Source of the DNA: Actinomycetes bacterium
GTDB lineage: Bacteria > Actinomycetota > Acidimicrobiia > Acidimicrobiales > RAAP-2
DNA length: 41,056 nt
Assembly: GCA_021790675.1 (NCBI GenBank)
Contig: JAJYGN010000005.1
Coordinates: forward strand, 1 to 41,056
Reading direction: 5' to 3'
The translations under genes were made by a program, and so were the position numbers. Position 1 is the first letter of the stretch. Each line of letters starts with the position of its first letter. Below, piece after piece: positions 25,352 to 33,234 of this stretch. The notes below the pieces were generated by a model. The model saw only the letters and a list, made by a program, of their open reading frames with translations. It made no database searches and had not been told where the DNA came from.

Positions 25352-25560
25352 GCAACGTAGGCAGCTGGAACGACGCGGCGGGTGAGCTCAACGCGATCGT
25401 GGCGTCCTTCGACGAGGGCGAGGTGTCCGTGGACGACCTCTTCGTCAAGCTTGAGCGGGCGACGGCGATTATCGAAGAACTGGAAGCGCGACTGCGGGCC
25501 ACCCAGGCCAAGGTCGAAGAGCTCGCGCCGCGACTTACGAGGGTGGTGGATGAGCCGTGA
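25348..25560 (+). CDS. xseB: Exodeoxyribonuclease VII small subunit
   Basis: A 70-residue XseB, at the usual size for the family. It forms the helical subunit that packs along the XseA coiled coil. The pattern ELNAIVASFDEGEVSVDDLFVKLERAT matches the family core ELE-IV-LE-GE-SLEE-L--YE-G, followed by a single amphipathic helix. ATG 25348 overlaps the xseA stop, and the xseB stop overlaps the next gene (GTGA). Confidence 0.93.
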   Translation: MSNVGSWNDAAGELNAIVASFDEGEVSVDDLFVKLERATAIIEELEARLRATQAKVEELAPRLTRVVDEP

Positions 25561-26264
25561 GCCGCGTCTATTTTCGCCAGTTGCTCGCCGGACGTGATTT
25601 TGCGGTGGGCGATCCGATGGCCACCGCAATGGTCAATTTCGTCTACGTGATGGGAGACCGCGAGACGGGGGAGGCCGTGATCGTGGACCCGGCCTACCGG
25701 CCGAGTGAGTTAGTCGCCGTGCTCGCCGAAGACGACATGACACTGGTGGGGGCGATCGGGACCCACTATCACTTCGACCACGTGGGTGGGGAGTATGGCG
25801 GGCACCACGTGGAGGGCGTCGTCGAGCTGCTCGAGATTGTCGACGCACCCATTCACGTTCAGCGGGACGAGGTCGAGTGGGTCTCTCAGCGCACCGGCAT
25901 CGACCAGGGCTCCCTCGTCGCCCACGAGCCCGGCGACACCCTCGCGGTGGGCGAACTCACTCTCACCATGATCCACACTCCCGGTCACACTCCCGGCAGC
26001 CAGTGCCTGCTCTTCGAGGACCGCTTGGTCAGCGGCGACACGCTCTTTCTCGACGGGTGCGGGCGGACGGATTTGCCGGGTTCGGACCCCGAGGAGATGT
26101 ATCGAACCCTCACCCAGCGACTGGCGTTCGTCAGCGACGAGACGATCCTGTATCCGGGACACTTCTATTCCCCCCAGCCCGACGCACCGATGAGAGACGT
26201 GCGCGTGACCAATCGAGTGTTGGCGCCGGCGAGCGCCGACCAGTGGCTCGCGATGTTCTCATGA
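25557..26264 (+). CDS. Metallo-beta-lactamase-fold hydrolase (glyoxalase II/ETHE1-like)
   Basis: A 235-residue MBL-fold enzyme with a complete metal site: H70-x-H72-x-D74-H75 (THYHFDH), H144 (HTPGHTPGS), D161 (LVSGDTLF) and H202 (YPGHFYS). The overall order and length resemble glyoxalase II and ETHE1-type persulfide dioxygenases, which act on glutathione or related low-molecular-weight thiol adducts. In an actinobacterium the thiol could be mycothiol, but nothing here proves the substrate. GTG 25557 overlaps the xseB stop and the stop overlaps the ferredoxin-reductase-like gene, so it belongs to the same transcript. Confidence 0.9.
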   Translation: MSRVYFRQLLAGRDFAVGDPMATAMVNFVYVMGDRETGEAVIVDPAYRPSELVAVLAEDDMTLVGAIGTHYHFDHVGGEYGGHHVEGVVELLEIVDAPIHVQRDEVEWVSQRTGIDQGSLVAHEPGDTLAVGELTLTMIHTPGHTPGSQCLLFEDRLVSGDTLFLDGCGRTDLPGSDPEEMYRTLTQRLAFVSDETILYPGHFYSPQPDAPMRDVRVTNRVLAPASADQWLAMFS

Positions 26265-27484
26265 GCCCGCTGCGCGATTCCGACCACGTCGTCATCGTTG
26301 GTGCCGGACTTTCTGGCTGGCGGGTGGCCGAGGCGCTGCGCGGAGAGGGTTATGAGGGGGCAGTGAGCCTGATCGGCGATGAGCTCGACGCCCCCTACGA
26401 CCGGCCCCCGCTATCCAAGCAGGTGCTCGCGGGTCAGTGGGGGATTGACCAGACCCGACTCGCTACCGACGAGCGCGTGGCGGCCGCCGACGTCACCTTG
26501 CACCTTGGGGTGGCCGCCCGCTCGCTCGACGTGGCCACGACGACCGTCCACTTAGAGGACGGCTCGTCGATCGCGGGCACCCACGTGGTCCTGGCCACGG
26601 GAGCGCGCGCCCGTCGCCTGCCCTTCAGCGCCGACTCTCACCTTCACGTGCTGAGAACGCGCCGCGACGCGCTGGCGCTGATAGGGGCGGTCGACCGCCT
26701 AGAGCCGGGGCGAGTCGTCGCGATCATCGGTGGGGGCTTCGTCGGGGCGGAAGTCGCGACGTCCCTTCACACTCGCGGACTGCGGCCGGTGGTCTTCGAG
26801 GTGGCGGCCGCGCCGTTGGTCGGGCCTCTCGGCGCGACGGTGGCCAATTGGCTGAAGAACCTGCCCGCCGAGGCCGGAATCGAGTTGCGATGCGGCGTGC
26901 ACGTGACTGACGTCACCGAGGTGGCAGGCGAGTTCCTGGTCCACGTCGAGGGCGAGGGGCCCCTCGCGGCCGCGGTCGTGGTGGTCGGAGCGGGTGCGAT
27001 CCCCAACGTCGAGTGGCTCGCAACGTCGGGTCTCACGATCGACAACGGTGTCGTGGTAGATCGACACTTCCTCGCGACTGAACGAGTCGCCGCGGTGGGC
27101 GACGTGGCCCGCTTCTCCTGGGACGGTCCCCTTGGAGAGCAGCTGGTTCGCATGGAGCACTGGGAGGTGGCGGCCGGCCACGCGCTCGCGCTCGCGCGCC
27201 ACTGGGTCCACGGTGAGTCACCTGGTCCGATGGTGCCGTACTTCTGGTCCGACCAGTATGGGCGCAAGATCCAGATGGTGGGCCACCCCGCGCCGAGCGA
27301 CGACGTGACGCGCGTCGCCGAGCGCGACGACGGCGCCAAGTGGCTGGCAATCTACAGCCATGACGGCGTGGTCACGGGTGCGGTGGGGCTCAACATGCCA
27401 CGCCAACTCACGCTGTCGCGTCACTTGCTCGAGTCGACGACGTCACTCGAGGCCGCGCTCTCGAGCGCCCCCTGGGAGACCTAG
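26261..27484 (+). CDS. FAD-dependent NAD(P)H reductase, ferredoxin/rhodocoxin reductase type
   Basis: A 407-residue flavoprotein of the oxygenase-coupled ferredoxin reductase family. The FAD motif is VVIVGAGLSGWRVAEALR (GxGxxG at residues 14-19), followed by APYDRPPLSKQVL, typical of rhodocoxin and BphA4-type reductases. A second dinucleotide site (VAIIGGGFVGAEVA) binds NAD(P)H. VAAVGDVARF contacts the flavin, and the reductase C-terminal domain has PYFWSDQYGRKIQMVG. It passes electrons from NAD(P)H to a ferredoxin or an oxygenase; no ferredoxin or P450 gene is adjacent. ATG 26261 overlaps the MBL stop. The last four bases overlap the convergent glpK. Confidence 0.9.
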   Translation: MSPLRDSDHVVIVGAGLSGWRVAEALRGEGYEGAVSLIGDELDAPYDRPPLSKQVLAGQWGIDQTRLATDERVAAADVTLHLGVAARSLDVATTTVHLEDGSSIAGTHVVLATGARARRLPFSADSHLHVLRTRRDALALIGAVDRLEPGRVVAIIGGGFVGAEVATSLHTRGLRPVVFEVAAAPLVGPLGATVANWLKNLPAEAGIELRCGVHVTDVTEVAGEFLVHVEGEGPLAAAVVVVGAGAIPNVEWLATSGLTIDNGVVVDRHFLATERVAAVGDVARFSWDGPLGEQLVRMEHWEVAAGHALALARHWVHGESPGPMVPYFWSDQYGRKIQMVGHPAPSDDVTRVAERDDGAKWLAIYSHDGVVTGAVGLNMPRQLTLSRHLLESTTSLEAALSSAPWET

Positions 27485-28932
27485 AAGCGGATTCCGCTGA
27501 GGGCCGGGATCGTGCCGGCGGCGCGCTCGACGGCGTTGGCCCAGTCGGCTCGGCGCGCGGCGCGGACGCCGTCACTCGCAGTGGGCTCAATCACGTGGGT
27601 TGGGTGCCACATATACTCGACGTCCTCGACGCGCAGGTGGCCCGCGCCGACCAGAGCCATGAGTCCCGCGCCACGCGTAGTCGCCTCACGTTCAGGCGAG
27701 ACGGCGATGGGAAGCCCGGTCGCGTCGGCGAGCAACGTGAGAAACGTCTGGTTGGCGGTCATGCCGCCATCAACACGCACTTCCTCGAGCTGGCTTTCGG
27801 TCTCGACGAGCGCCGCCTCGACGAGGTCGGCGCCGCGCTGGGCGACGCCCTCGAGCACGGCGCGCATCATCTGGGCACGGCCCGAGCCGCGCGTCAGGCC
27901 GAAGAAGGCGCCACGCGCGCCGAAGTCCCATCGCGGTGTGCCTAAACCCGAGAGTGCCGGAACGAAGGTCACGCCCTCACTCGAGGATACGCTGGCGGCG
28001 AGCGCGTCGCTCGCCGCGGCACTCTCGACGATGCCGAGGTCCTCGACTGCCCAGTCCACCGCCGCACCGGCCGAGAGGACGATGCCTTCGAGGCCCCAGG
28101 TCACGGACGTGGCATCCGAGCGCACCACGATCGGAAAGCAGCCCGAGTCGTAGCGCGTCATCGCGGCCGGGCCGCTCGGTCCGCGCGGCATGTTCAGCAT
28201 CGCGCCGGTGCCAAAGGTGATCTTGGCGCCGTGGGTCACGCAGCACTGGCCAAACAGCGAGGCCGGCTGATCGCCGATGAGGGCGCTGATCGTCGGGGCG
28301 CCGGCGAGGGCGTGCGCCGTGGCGACGGGTCCGATCGTCGACACGATTCGCGGCAACACGACGGGATCGATGCCGAGGGCCGTCAGAGTGGGCTCGTGCC
28401 AGGTCGTGACGTCGACGTCGACCAGGCCGGTGATCGCGGCGTTCGAGTGGTCCGTGACGTGCTCTTCGCCGCGGGTGAGGAGCCAGGCGATCCAGGTCTC
28501 GATCGTGGCGAAGCGCACTTCGCTCGCGGGCCTCTGGGCGCGTTCAATGAGCCAACGAAGTTTGGTTGCGGACTGGTTTGGCGCGAGGCGCAGCCCCCGC
28601 TCCTGGAGGGCCAGGCAGTCAAAGACCGTCCGCAGGTCCTGCCATCCCAGCGCGGGCCCGACCGCGCGGCCCGTCGCGGGATCAAACACGACGGTGGTTG
28701 CCCGCTGATTGGTGACGCCCACGACGTCGGCCCCCCCGGCCTCGGCGAGAGTCCTTGCGGCGAGATCGAGCACCATGCGGCCGATCTCGTCGGCGTCGAG
28801 CTCGACTTCACCCGGCTGGGGCGTCGAGATCGTCAGGCGCTGTTGGAAGAGAGATGAGACGACGCCGGTCTCGTCGACGATCGCGGTCCTCACCGACGAG
28901 GTGCCCACGTCAATGGCGAGCGCCCTCACCAC
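27481..28932 (-). CDS. glpK: Glycerol kinase (FGGY family)
   Basis: A 483-residue FGGY carbohydrate kinase, most like glycerol kinase: ATP plus glycerol gives sn-glycerol 3-phosphate. Visible motifs are the phosphate-1 loop AIDVGTSSVRTAIVD, TNQRATTVVFD, GWQDLRT, the catalytic D221 in ALIGDQPASLFGQ, KITFGTGAML, and the C-terminal DGGMTANQTFL and TRGAGLMA. Its place after an alkyl-DHAP-synthase-like gene and glpD supports glycerol as substrate, although FGGY kinases for other polyols cannot be excluded. Two adjacent start codons are possible: GTG 28932 and GTG 28929, the latter forming GTGA with the upstream stop. Confidence 0.84.
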   Translation of the reverse strand: MVRALAIDVGTSSVRTAIVDETGVVSSLFQQRLTISTPQPGEVELDADEIGRMVLDLAARTLAEAGGADVVGVTNQRATTVVFDPATGRAVGPALGWQDLRTVFDCLALQERGLRLAPNQSATKLRWLIERAQRPASEVRFATIETWIAWLLTRGEEHVTDHSNAAITGLVDVDVTTWHEPTLTALGIDPVVLPRIVSTIGPVATAHALAGAPTISALIGDQPASLFGQCCVTHGAKITFGTGAMLNMPRGPSGPAAMTRYDSGCFPIVVRSDATSVTWGLEGIVLSAGAAVDWAVEDLGIVESAAASDALAASVSSSEGVTFVPALSGLGTPRWDFGARGAFFGLTRGSGRAQMMRAVLEGVAQRGADLVEAALVETESQLEEVRVDGGMTANQTFLTLLADATGLPIAVSPEREATTRGAGLMALVGAGHLRVEDVEYMWHPTHVIEPTASDGVRAARRADWANAVERAAGTIPALSGIRF

Positions 28933-30368
28933 GGGTCACCGCCTAGGCCCAGCACCCCGGGATTGAGGATGCCGAGTGGGTCGAGTTCGCCCTTGATGGC
29001 TTCGAGGATCGAGTATGACGCGCCCAGCGCCTCGCGCACAAAGCGCGCCCGGTTGCGCCCGACCCCGTGGTGGTGGCTCATCGCCCCGCGGGCCATCGCG
29101 AGCGGCATCACTCGGTCCCACGCCGCGCGGTAGTACGCGAGGGGATCGTCGCCGACGCCGGCGAAGGTGAAATACAGGCACGCGCCGTCGCCGTAGGCGT
29201 GGGACTGGTGCACCGAGGCCATCACCGTCCCGGTGAGGGCACGAAGGCCACCGAGGATCGTCTCGCACAGCGTCGCCAACTCGCTCCACGGCGCCGCCAC
29301 TTCGATGGTGTCAACGACCACGCCGCGGCCCCAGAGCTCGGCGAGAGAGCTGACGTCGTTGCGGTGGGCGAGCCAGCGCTCCACCAAGGCGACGTCGAGG
29401 AGGTCGAGGGACGACGTCTCCGCACTGACGACGGACATCGTGGCCCGCGTCAGAGTCTCGTCCCCCTCGTCGAGGACGAGCAGGACCGGATGCGTAAGGT
29501 CAAAGTGGCGAGCCGCTTCGAGCTCGTCGTAGAGACGCAGCACCGCCGGCGAGGCACCGCGGCGCAGGATCCGCCGACAGACCTCGAGCCCTTCGAGGAA
29601 GTTTGACACATGATACGCGCGTCGCTCCTCGTACAACGGGCGTTCGCGTGCGAGCAGCGTCGCGCGCGTGATGATTCCGAGGGTGCCCTCGCTGCCGACG
29701 AAGAGCTGTGTGAGATCGGGACCCAGAGACGCGCGCGGACTCCTGGCGCCCACCGACATCGACCGGCCGTTTGCCAGGGTGACGCGAAGCCCCCGTACGA
29801 GGTCGGCGGCGGTGCCGTAACGATTCGAGTACTGGCCCGCGCCACGACTGGCGAGCCAGCCGCCGACCGTAGAGAACTTGTAGGACTGAGGAAAGTGTCC
29901 GACGGTCAGGCCGAGGGGGGCGAGCGCGGCCTCGAGGTCCGGTCCGAAGACACCCGCGCCCACGTCGACCAGTCCCGAAGTCGAATCGACCGGTCCAATC
30001 TCGTCGAGCCCCGTCAGATCGAGTGCGATGGCGCCAGGGCTCGGCTGGGCTCCGCCGACGACACTGGACCGGCCACCTTGGGCGGTCACGGGGATGCAGA
30101 AGCGTGCGGCGACCGAGAGCGCCGCCTCAATGTCGGCTTCGTCGCGCGGTATCACGACGGCGCCGGGCCACGCCGGAACGCGGCCCGCCGCGACGTCGAG
30201 CAGCGAGACCGGCCACCAGTCACGTCCGTGCTCGGCCCGCGCGGCGGCCGTGACGTCGACGACCAGACCCGCGAAGTCGAGCGCCGCCAGGACGTCATCG
30301 CCCAGAGGCGACGGCGCGGCGTCGACGGTGCCACGCGGGTACTCTCGAGCCACGTGCGCACGCCCCAC
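28926..30368 (-). CDS. FAD-binding oxidase, alkyl-dihydroxyacetonephosphate synthase-like
   Basis: A 480-residue flavoprotein of the VAO/PCMH family. The FAD pyrophosphate loop lies near residues 97-106 (QGGRSSVVGG). YKFSTVGGWLASRGAGQYS (163-181) matches the FSTVGGW-ATRASG region of alkylglycerone-phosphate synthases, and the histidine triplet H432-H434 (SHHHGVGRNR) is the AGPS active-site triad. AGPS swaps the acyl chain of acyl-DHAP for a fatty alcohol, making the ether bond of ether lipids. In bacteria some relatives instead oxidise 2-hydroxy acids, so the reaction is probable but not certain. It lies between glpD and glpK, which govern the DHAP and glycerol-3-phosphate pools. GTG 30368 has TAGTCT six bases upstream, built partly from the glpD stop codon. 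Confidence 0.8.
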   Translation of the reverse strand: MGRAHVAREYPRGTVDAAPSPLGDDVLAALDFAGLVVDVTAAARAEHGRDWWPVSLLDVAAGRVPAWPGAVVIPRDEADIEAALSVAARFCIPVTAQGGRSSVVGGAQPSPGAIALDLTGLDEIGPVDSTSGLVDVGAGVFGPDLEAALAPLGLTVGHFPQSYKFSTVGGWLASRGAGQYSNRYGTAADLVRGLRVTLANGRSMSVGARSPRASLGPDLTQLFVGSEGTLGIITRATLLARERPLYEERRAYHVSNFLEGLEVCRRILRRGASPAVLRLYDELEAARHFDLTHPVLLVLDEGDETLTRATMSVVSAETSSLDLLDVALVERWLAHRNDVSSLAELWGRGVVVDTIEVAAPWSELATLCETILGGLRALTGTVMASVHQSHAYGDGACLYFTFAGVGDDPLAYYRAAWDRVMPLAMARGAMSHHHGVGRNRARFVREALGASYSILEAIKGELDPLGILNPGVLGLGGDPW

Positions 30369-30374
30369 GTGCGA

Positions 30375-30380
30375 AGACTA
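30375..30380 (-). promoter_or_regulatory. Possible leaderless -10 overlapping the glpD stop codon
   Basis: TAGTCT on the minus strand begins with the TAG stop codon of glpD and ends exactly six bases before GTG 30368. This spacing is the same as at the other leaderless genes, so the alkyl-DHAP-synthase-like gene may also be transcribed on its own. Confidence 0.42.
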
Positions 30381-32003
30381 CAGAACGAGGCCCGCGCTTG
30401 TGAGCTCTTCGGTCACGAGGTCGCGATACGCGCCCACTTCCATGCCGCGGCGCTCCTCGTCCCAACCCAGATGCGGCGCGACGGCGAAGGCGATCTGGGG
30501 CGCGGCGTCGAGAGTCGCGCGCGCGTCGATGAGATGGGCTCGCGTTCGGCGGGTCAGGAGATCGACGAGCGAGGTCGCCATCTCGGCGCGCGCGCCGTAG
30601 ACAAACTCGCCCATCACGTAGTCGAGGCCGTCAATGGGGGCGAGAGCGAGCGACGGGTCCTGGGAGATCAACTCGAGCACCACTCTTGCGTCGTCGCCAT
30701 ATCGCTGGTAGAGGTGGGTGTCAAGGGGCGTCGTCGGGCGCCACGATCCGTAGCCGTGCAGGCGCAACTTCTTCGTGCGTGTCGCTCCCACTCGGCCCAC
30801 GTAGGGTGCGAGGGCGTCGACCGCGTCTTCCGCCATCTGGCGGTATGTCGTCCACTTGCCGCCCGTGACGTGCACGACTCCGTCTCCCAAGTCGCTCACG
30901 CGGTGCCGACGTGAGAGGTCGGCGGTGCGCCCGGAGAGGTGCTCTCCCTCGCGGGGGCTGAGGAGAGGTCGCAGTCCGGCCCACACAGCGGTCACGTCAC
31001 GAGAGGTGAGGTCACAAGTGGTGGCGGCGTTTACCGCTTGGAGGAGATAGTCGAGATCTTCGGGCGTGCAGGTGGGAGTGTCGATCTCGCCGTCATAAGG
31101 GGTGTCGGTAGTGCCGATGAAGGTGAACGGGCCATCTTCGAAGGGCACCACGAAGACGCTGCGCCGGTCACCCGGCACGGCTAGCACCGCCGCGATGTCG
31201 ATGGGCAGCCGCTCGCGCGGAACGCTCGCGTGCACCCCCTTGGCGGGGGTGATCTGGTGGGTGTCGCTACGAGCGGTCAGCTGAATAATCTCGTCGGCCC
31301 ACACGCCGGTCGCGTTGACGACGCTGCGCGCGGCGATCGAGAAAGTGTCGCCGGTCAACTCGTCGCGCACGACAACCCCCGTGGCTCGTGCGGCGTCGTC
31401 GCGTGAGAAGTCAATAGCGCGCACGTAGTTGGCGGCCCAGGCGCCGTGGTCGACCGCCGTTCGCGCGAGGGTGAGGGCGACGCGGGCGTCGTCGCCGCGC
31501 GCGTCCATGTAGATGAATCCGGCGAGGAGGTGCTCGGCGCGCAGCGTAGGCAGATGGGCTAGCGCCTCGGTGGGAGTGACCTTGCGGTGGCGCTGACCGA
31601 TGCGCCAGCCACCGGTCAGGTCGTAGAGGCGCAGGGCCGACGAATACCCGCGCACCAGGGCGCGACCCGTGAGCGAATTGCTCGAGATCAGGGGAATCAG
31701 GAAGGGGAGCGGACGCACCAGGAACGGCGCGTTCTCCAGGAGCCGCTGGCGTTCGCGCAGGTTCTCATAGACCAGGCGGAACTCGCGCTGCTGGAGGTAG
31801 CGAAGTCCGCCGTGGACGAGCTTGGAGGATTTGGAGCTGGTGCCCGATGCGAAATCTCCGGCGTCGATGAGCGCGACCGACAGTCCCCGCGTGGCGGCGT
31901 CGAGGGCGACACCGGCACCCGTCATGCCCGCGCCGATGACGACGACGTCGAAGATGGAGGTGGCCATGGTCGCGAGCGCGCCGGGCCGATCGAACGAGGC
32001 CAT
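30378..32003 (-). CDS. glpD: Glycerol-3-phosphate dehydrogenase, FAD-dependent
   Basis: A 541-residue GlpD, which oxidises sn-glycerol 3-phosphate to dihydroxyacetone phosphate at the membrane, passing electrons to the quinone pool. The FAD motif GAGMTGAGVALDAATRGL begins at residue 24. The family segment TSSKSSKLVHGGLRYLQQ follows, as does EFRLVYENLRERQRLL. FVVPFEDGPFTFIGTTDTPY and HVTGGKWTTYRQMAEDAVD match the later FAD-contact regions, and a C-terminal helical domain is present. ATG 32003 was chosen over far-upstream codons because everything before it lies antisense to the acyl-CoA dehydrogenase gene. CAACAT lies five bases upstream. It is first in a three-gene set with the AGPS-like gene and glpK. 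Confidence 0.93.
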   Translation of the reverse strand: MASFDRPGALATMATSIFDVVVIGAGMTGAGVALDAATRGLSVALIDAGDFASGTSSKSSKLVHGGLRYLQQREFRLVYENLRERQRLLENAPFLVRPLPFLIPLISSNSLTGRALVRGYSSALRLYDLTGGWRIGQRHRKVTPTEALAHLPTLRAEHLLAGFIYMDARGDDARVALTLARTAVDHGAWAANYVRAIDFSRDDAARATGVVVRDELTGDTFSIAARSVVNATGVWADEIIQLTARSDTHQITPAKGVHASVPRERLPIDIAAVLAVPGDRRSVFVVPFEDGPFTFIGTTDTPYDGEIDTPTCTPEDLDYLLQAVNAATTCDLTSRDVTAVWAGLRPLLSPREGEHLSGRTADLSRRHRVSDLGDGVVHVTGGKWTTYRQMAEDAVDALAPYVGRVGATRTKKLRLHGYGSWRPTTPLDTHLYQRYGDDARVVLELISQDPSLALAPIDGLDYVMGEFVYGARAEMATSLVDLLTRRTRAHLIDARATLDAAPQIAFAVAPHLGWDEERRGMEVGAYRDLVTEELTSAGLVL

Positions 32004-32047
32004 GCTCCATGTTGGCACGTCCCACCGGAGCCCTCTCGCCCGAGCGA

Positions 32048-32060
32048 TAACTTGCGAGGT
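32048..32060 (+). promoter_or_regulatory. Probable near-leaderless promoter of the acyl-CoA dehydrogenase gene
   Basis: TAACTT at 32048-32053 ends seven bases before ATG 32061. The glpD start at 32003 faces the other way, so a 57-base gap carries both promoters. Confidence 0.48.
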
Positions 32061-33230
32061 ATGGACTTTGAATTCAACGACGAATTGCGAGCACTCCAGT
32101 CGACGGTACGGCGACTGGCTCAGGACAAGATCAAGCCACGGGCGCGCCAGATCGACGAGACCGGCGAGTATCCGACTGACATCTTCGACGAGTTCCGCCG
32201 CGCCGACCTCCTGGGACTGTGCATCCCCGAGGAGTACGGCGGATCCGGAGCGGGCATCACCGGGCTGACCATCGCGATCGAGGAGGTCACCAAGTACTCG
32301 AACGTGCTGGGCCTCATGCTGCTGCTCACGCGCCTGCCGACCGGGCCGATCATGATCGCCGGCACCGAAGAGCAGAAGCTGCGCTACTTGCCCGGAATCG
32401 CTCACGGCACCCAGCGTGCGTCGTTCTGCCTCTCGGAGCCCGGCGCGGGATCGGACGTGGCCGGAATCCAGACTCGGGCCACGCCCGACCCCGAGGTCGA
32501 GGGTGGCTACATCCTCAATGGGACGAAATCCTGGATCTCGGGTGGGATGCAGGCAGATTGGTTCACCGTCTTCGCCAAGACCGGCGAGGCCTCGTCGCGC
32601 CTGCACACCGACATCGGCAGCTTCATCGTCGATGCGTCGACGCCGGGCGTTACGCGCCCGCGGGTGGACAAGAAGATGGGCGTCAAGGGCATCGACACCG
32701 CGGAGATCCACTTCGAGGACGTGCGTGTCGGACCCGGTCAGGTTATCGGGGGAGGATTCCAGCTGGCGATGCAGTCACTGAACGCGATGCGCCCCATTGT
32801 CGCCGCGCGGGCGATCGGTCTCGCTGAGGGGGCGTTGATGTACGCGACAGAGTACGTGAAGAATCGGCCGGCTTTCAACAAGACGATCAGCGAGTTCCAG
32901 GGCATCCAGTGGGAGATCGCCAAGTGCGCCACCGAGATCGAAGCCGCACGCTTGCTCACGTATCGTGCGGCGTGGCTCGCCGACCAGGGAAAGTACACCA
33001 AGGAGTACGTGCCGATGCTCTCGATGTGCAAGTACTACGCCTCCGAGGTGGCGGTGAAGGCCTCGGGACTCGCGGTCCAGCTCCTCGGCGCGGCCGGCTA
33101 CATGGAGGAGCACCCGACCGAGCTCTACTACCGCGACGCGCGCCAACTGACGATCGTGGAGGGCACCTCCCAGGTCCAACTGGGCCTCATCGCGCGCGGC
33201 GTGCTCGGTCACGACCTCTGGTGGGACTAG
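32061..33230 (+). CDS. Acyl-CoA dehydrogenase
   Basis: A 389-residue flavoprotein that introduces the trans-2 double bond into acyl-CoAs. The three domains are visible: the N-terminal helical part (MDFEFNDELRALQSTVRRLA), the middle beta domain with SFCLSEPGAGSDVAGIQTRA and NGTKSWISGGMQADWF, and the C-terminal helical part with YYRDARQLTIVEGTSQVQ. The probable catalytic base is E367, in the IVEGT motif at the position used by medium- and short-chain enzymes. Chain-length preference cannot be told. The start is ATG 32061 after TAACTT; the longer open frame upstream is antisense to glpD. An AMACR-type gene follows four bases after the stop, which suggests degradation of branched or methyl-branched fatty acids. 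Confidence 0.93.
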   Translation: MDFEFNDELRALQSTVRRLAQDKIKPRARQIDETGEYPTDIFDEFRRADLLGLCIPEEYGGSGAGITGLTIAIEEVTKYSNVLGLMLLLTRLPTGPIMIAGTEEQKLRYLPGIAHGTQRASFCLSEPGAGSDVAGIQTRATPDPEVEGGYILNGTKSWISGGMQADWFTVFAKTGEASSRLHTDIGSFIVDASTPGVTRPRVDKKMGVKGIDTAEIHFEDVRVGPGQVIGGGFQLAMQSLNAMRPIVAARAIGLAEGALMYATEYVKNRPAFNKTISEFQGIQWEIAKCATEIEAARLLTYRAAWLADQGKYTKEYVPMLSMCKYYASEVAVKASGLAVQLLGAAGYMEEHPTELYYRDARQLTIVEGTSQVQLGLIARGVLGHDLWWD

Positions 33231-33234
33231 ACGC

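Noticed and set aside
29610-30914. A plus-strand open frame (434 codons) opposite the glpD/AGPS-like genes
   Set aside because: It is antisense to two well-supported genes, has no promoter or Shine-Dalgarno signal, and its composition is a shadow of those genes.
31587-32060. An upstream extension of the acyl-CoA dehydrogenase frame
   Set aside because: It lies antisense to glpD. The family N-terminus begins exactly at ATG 32061, which also has the promoter hexamer.
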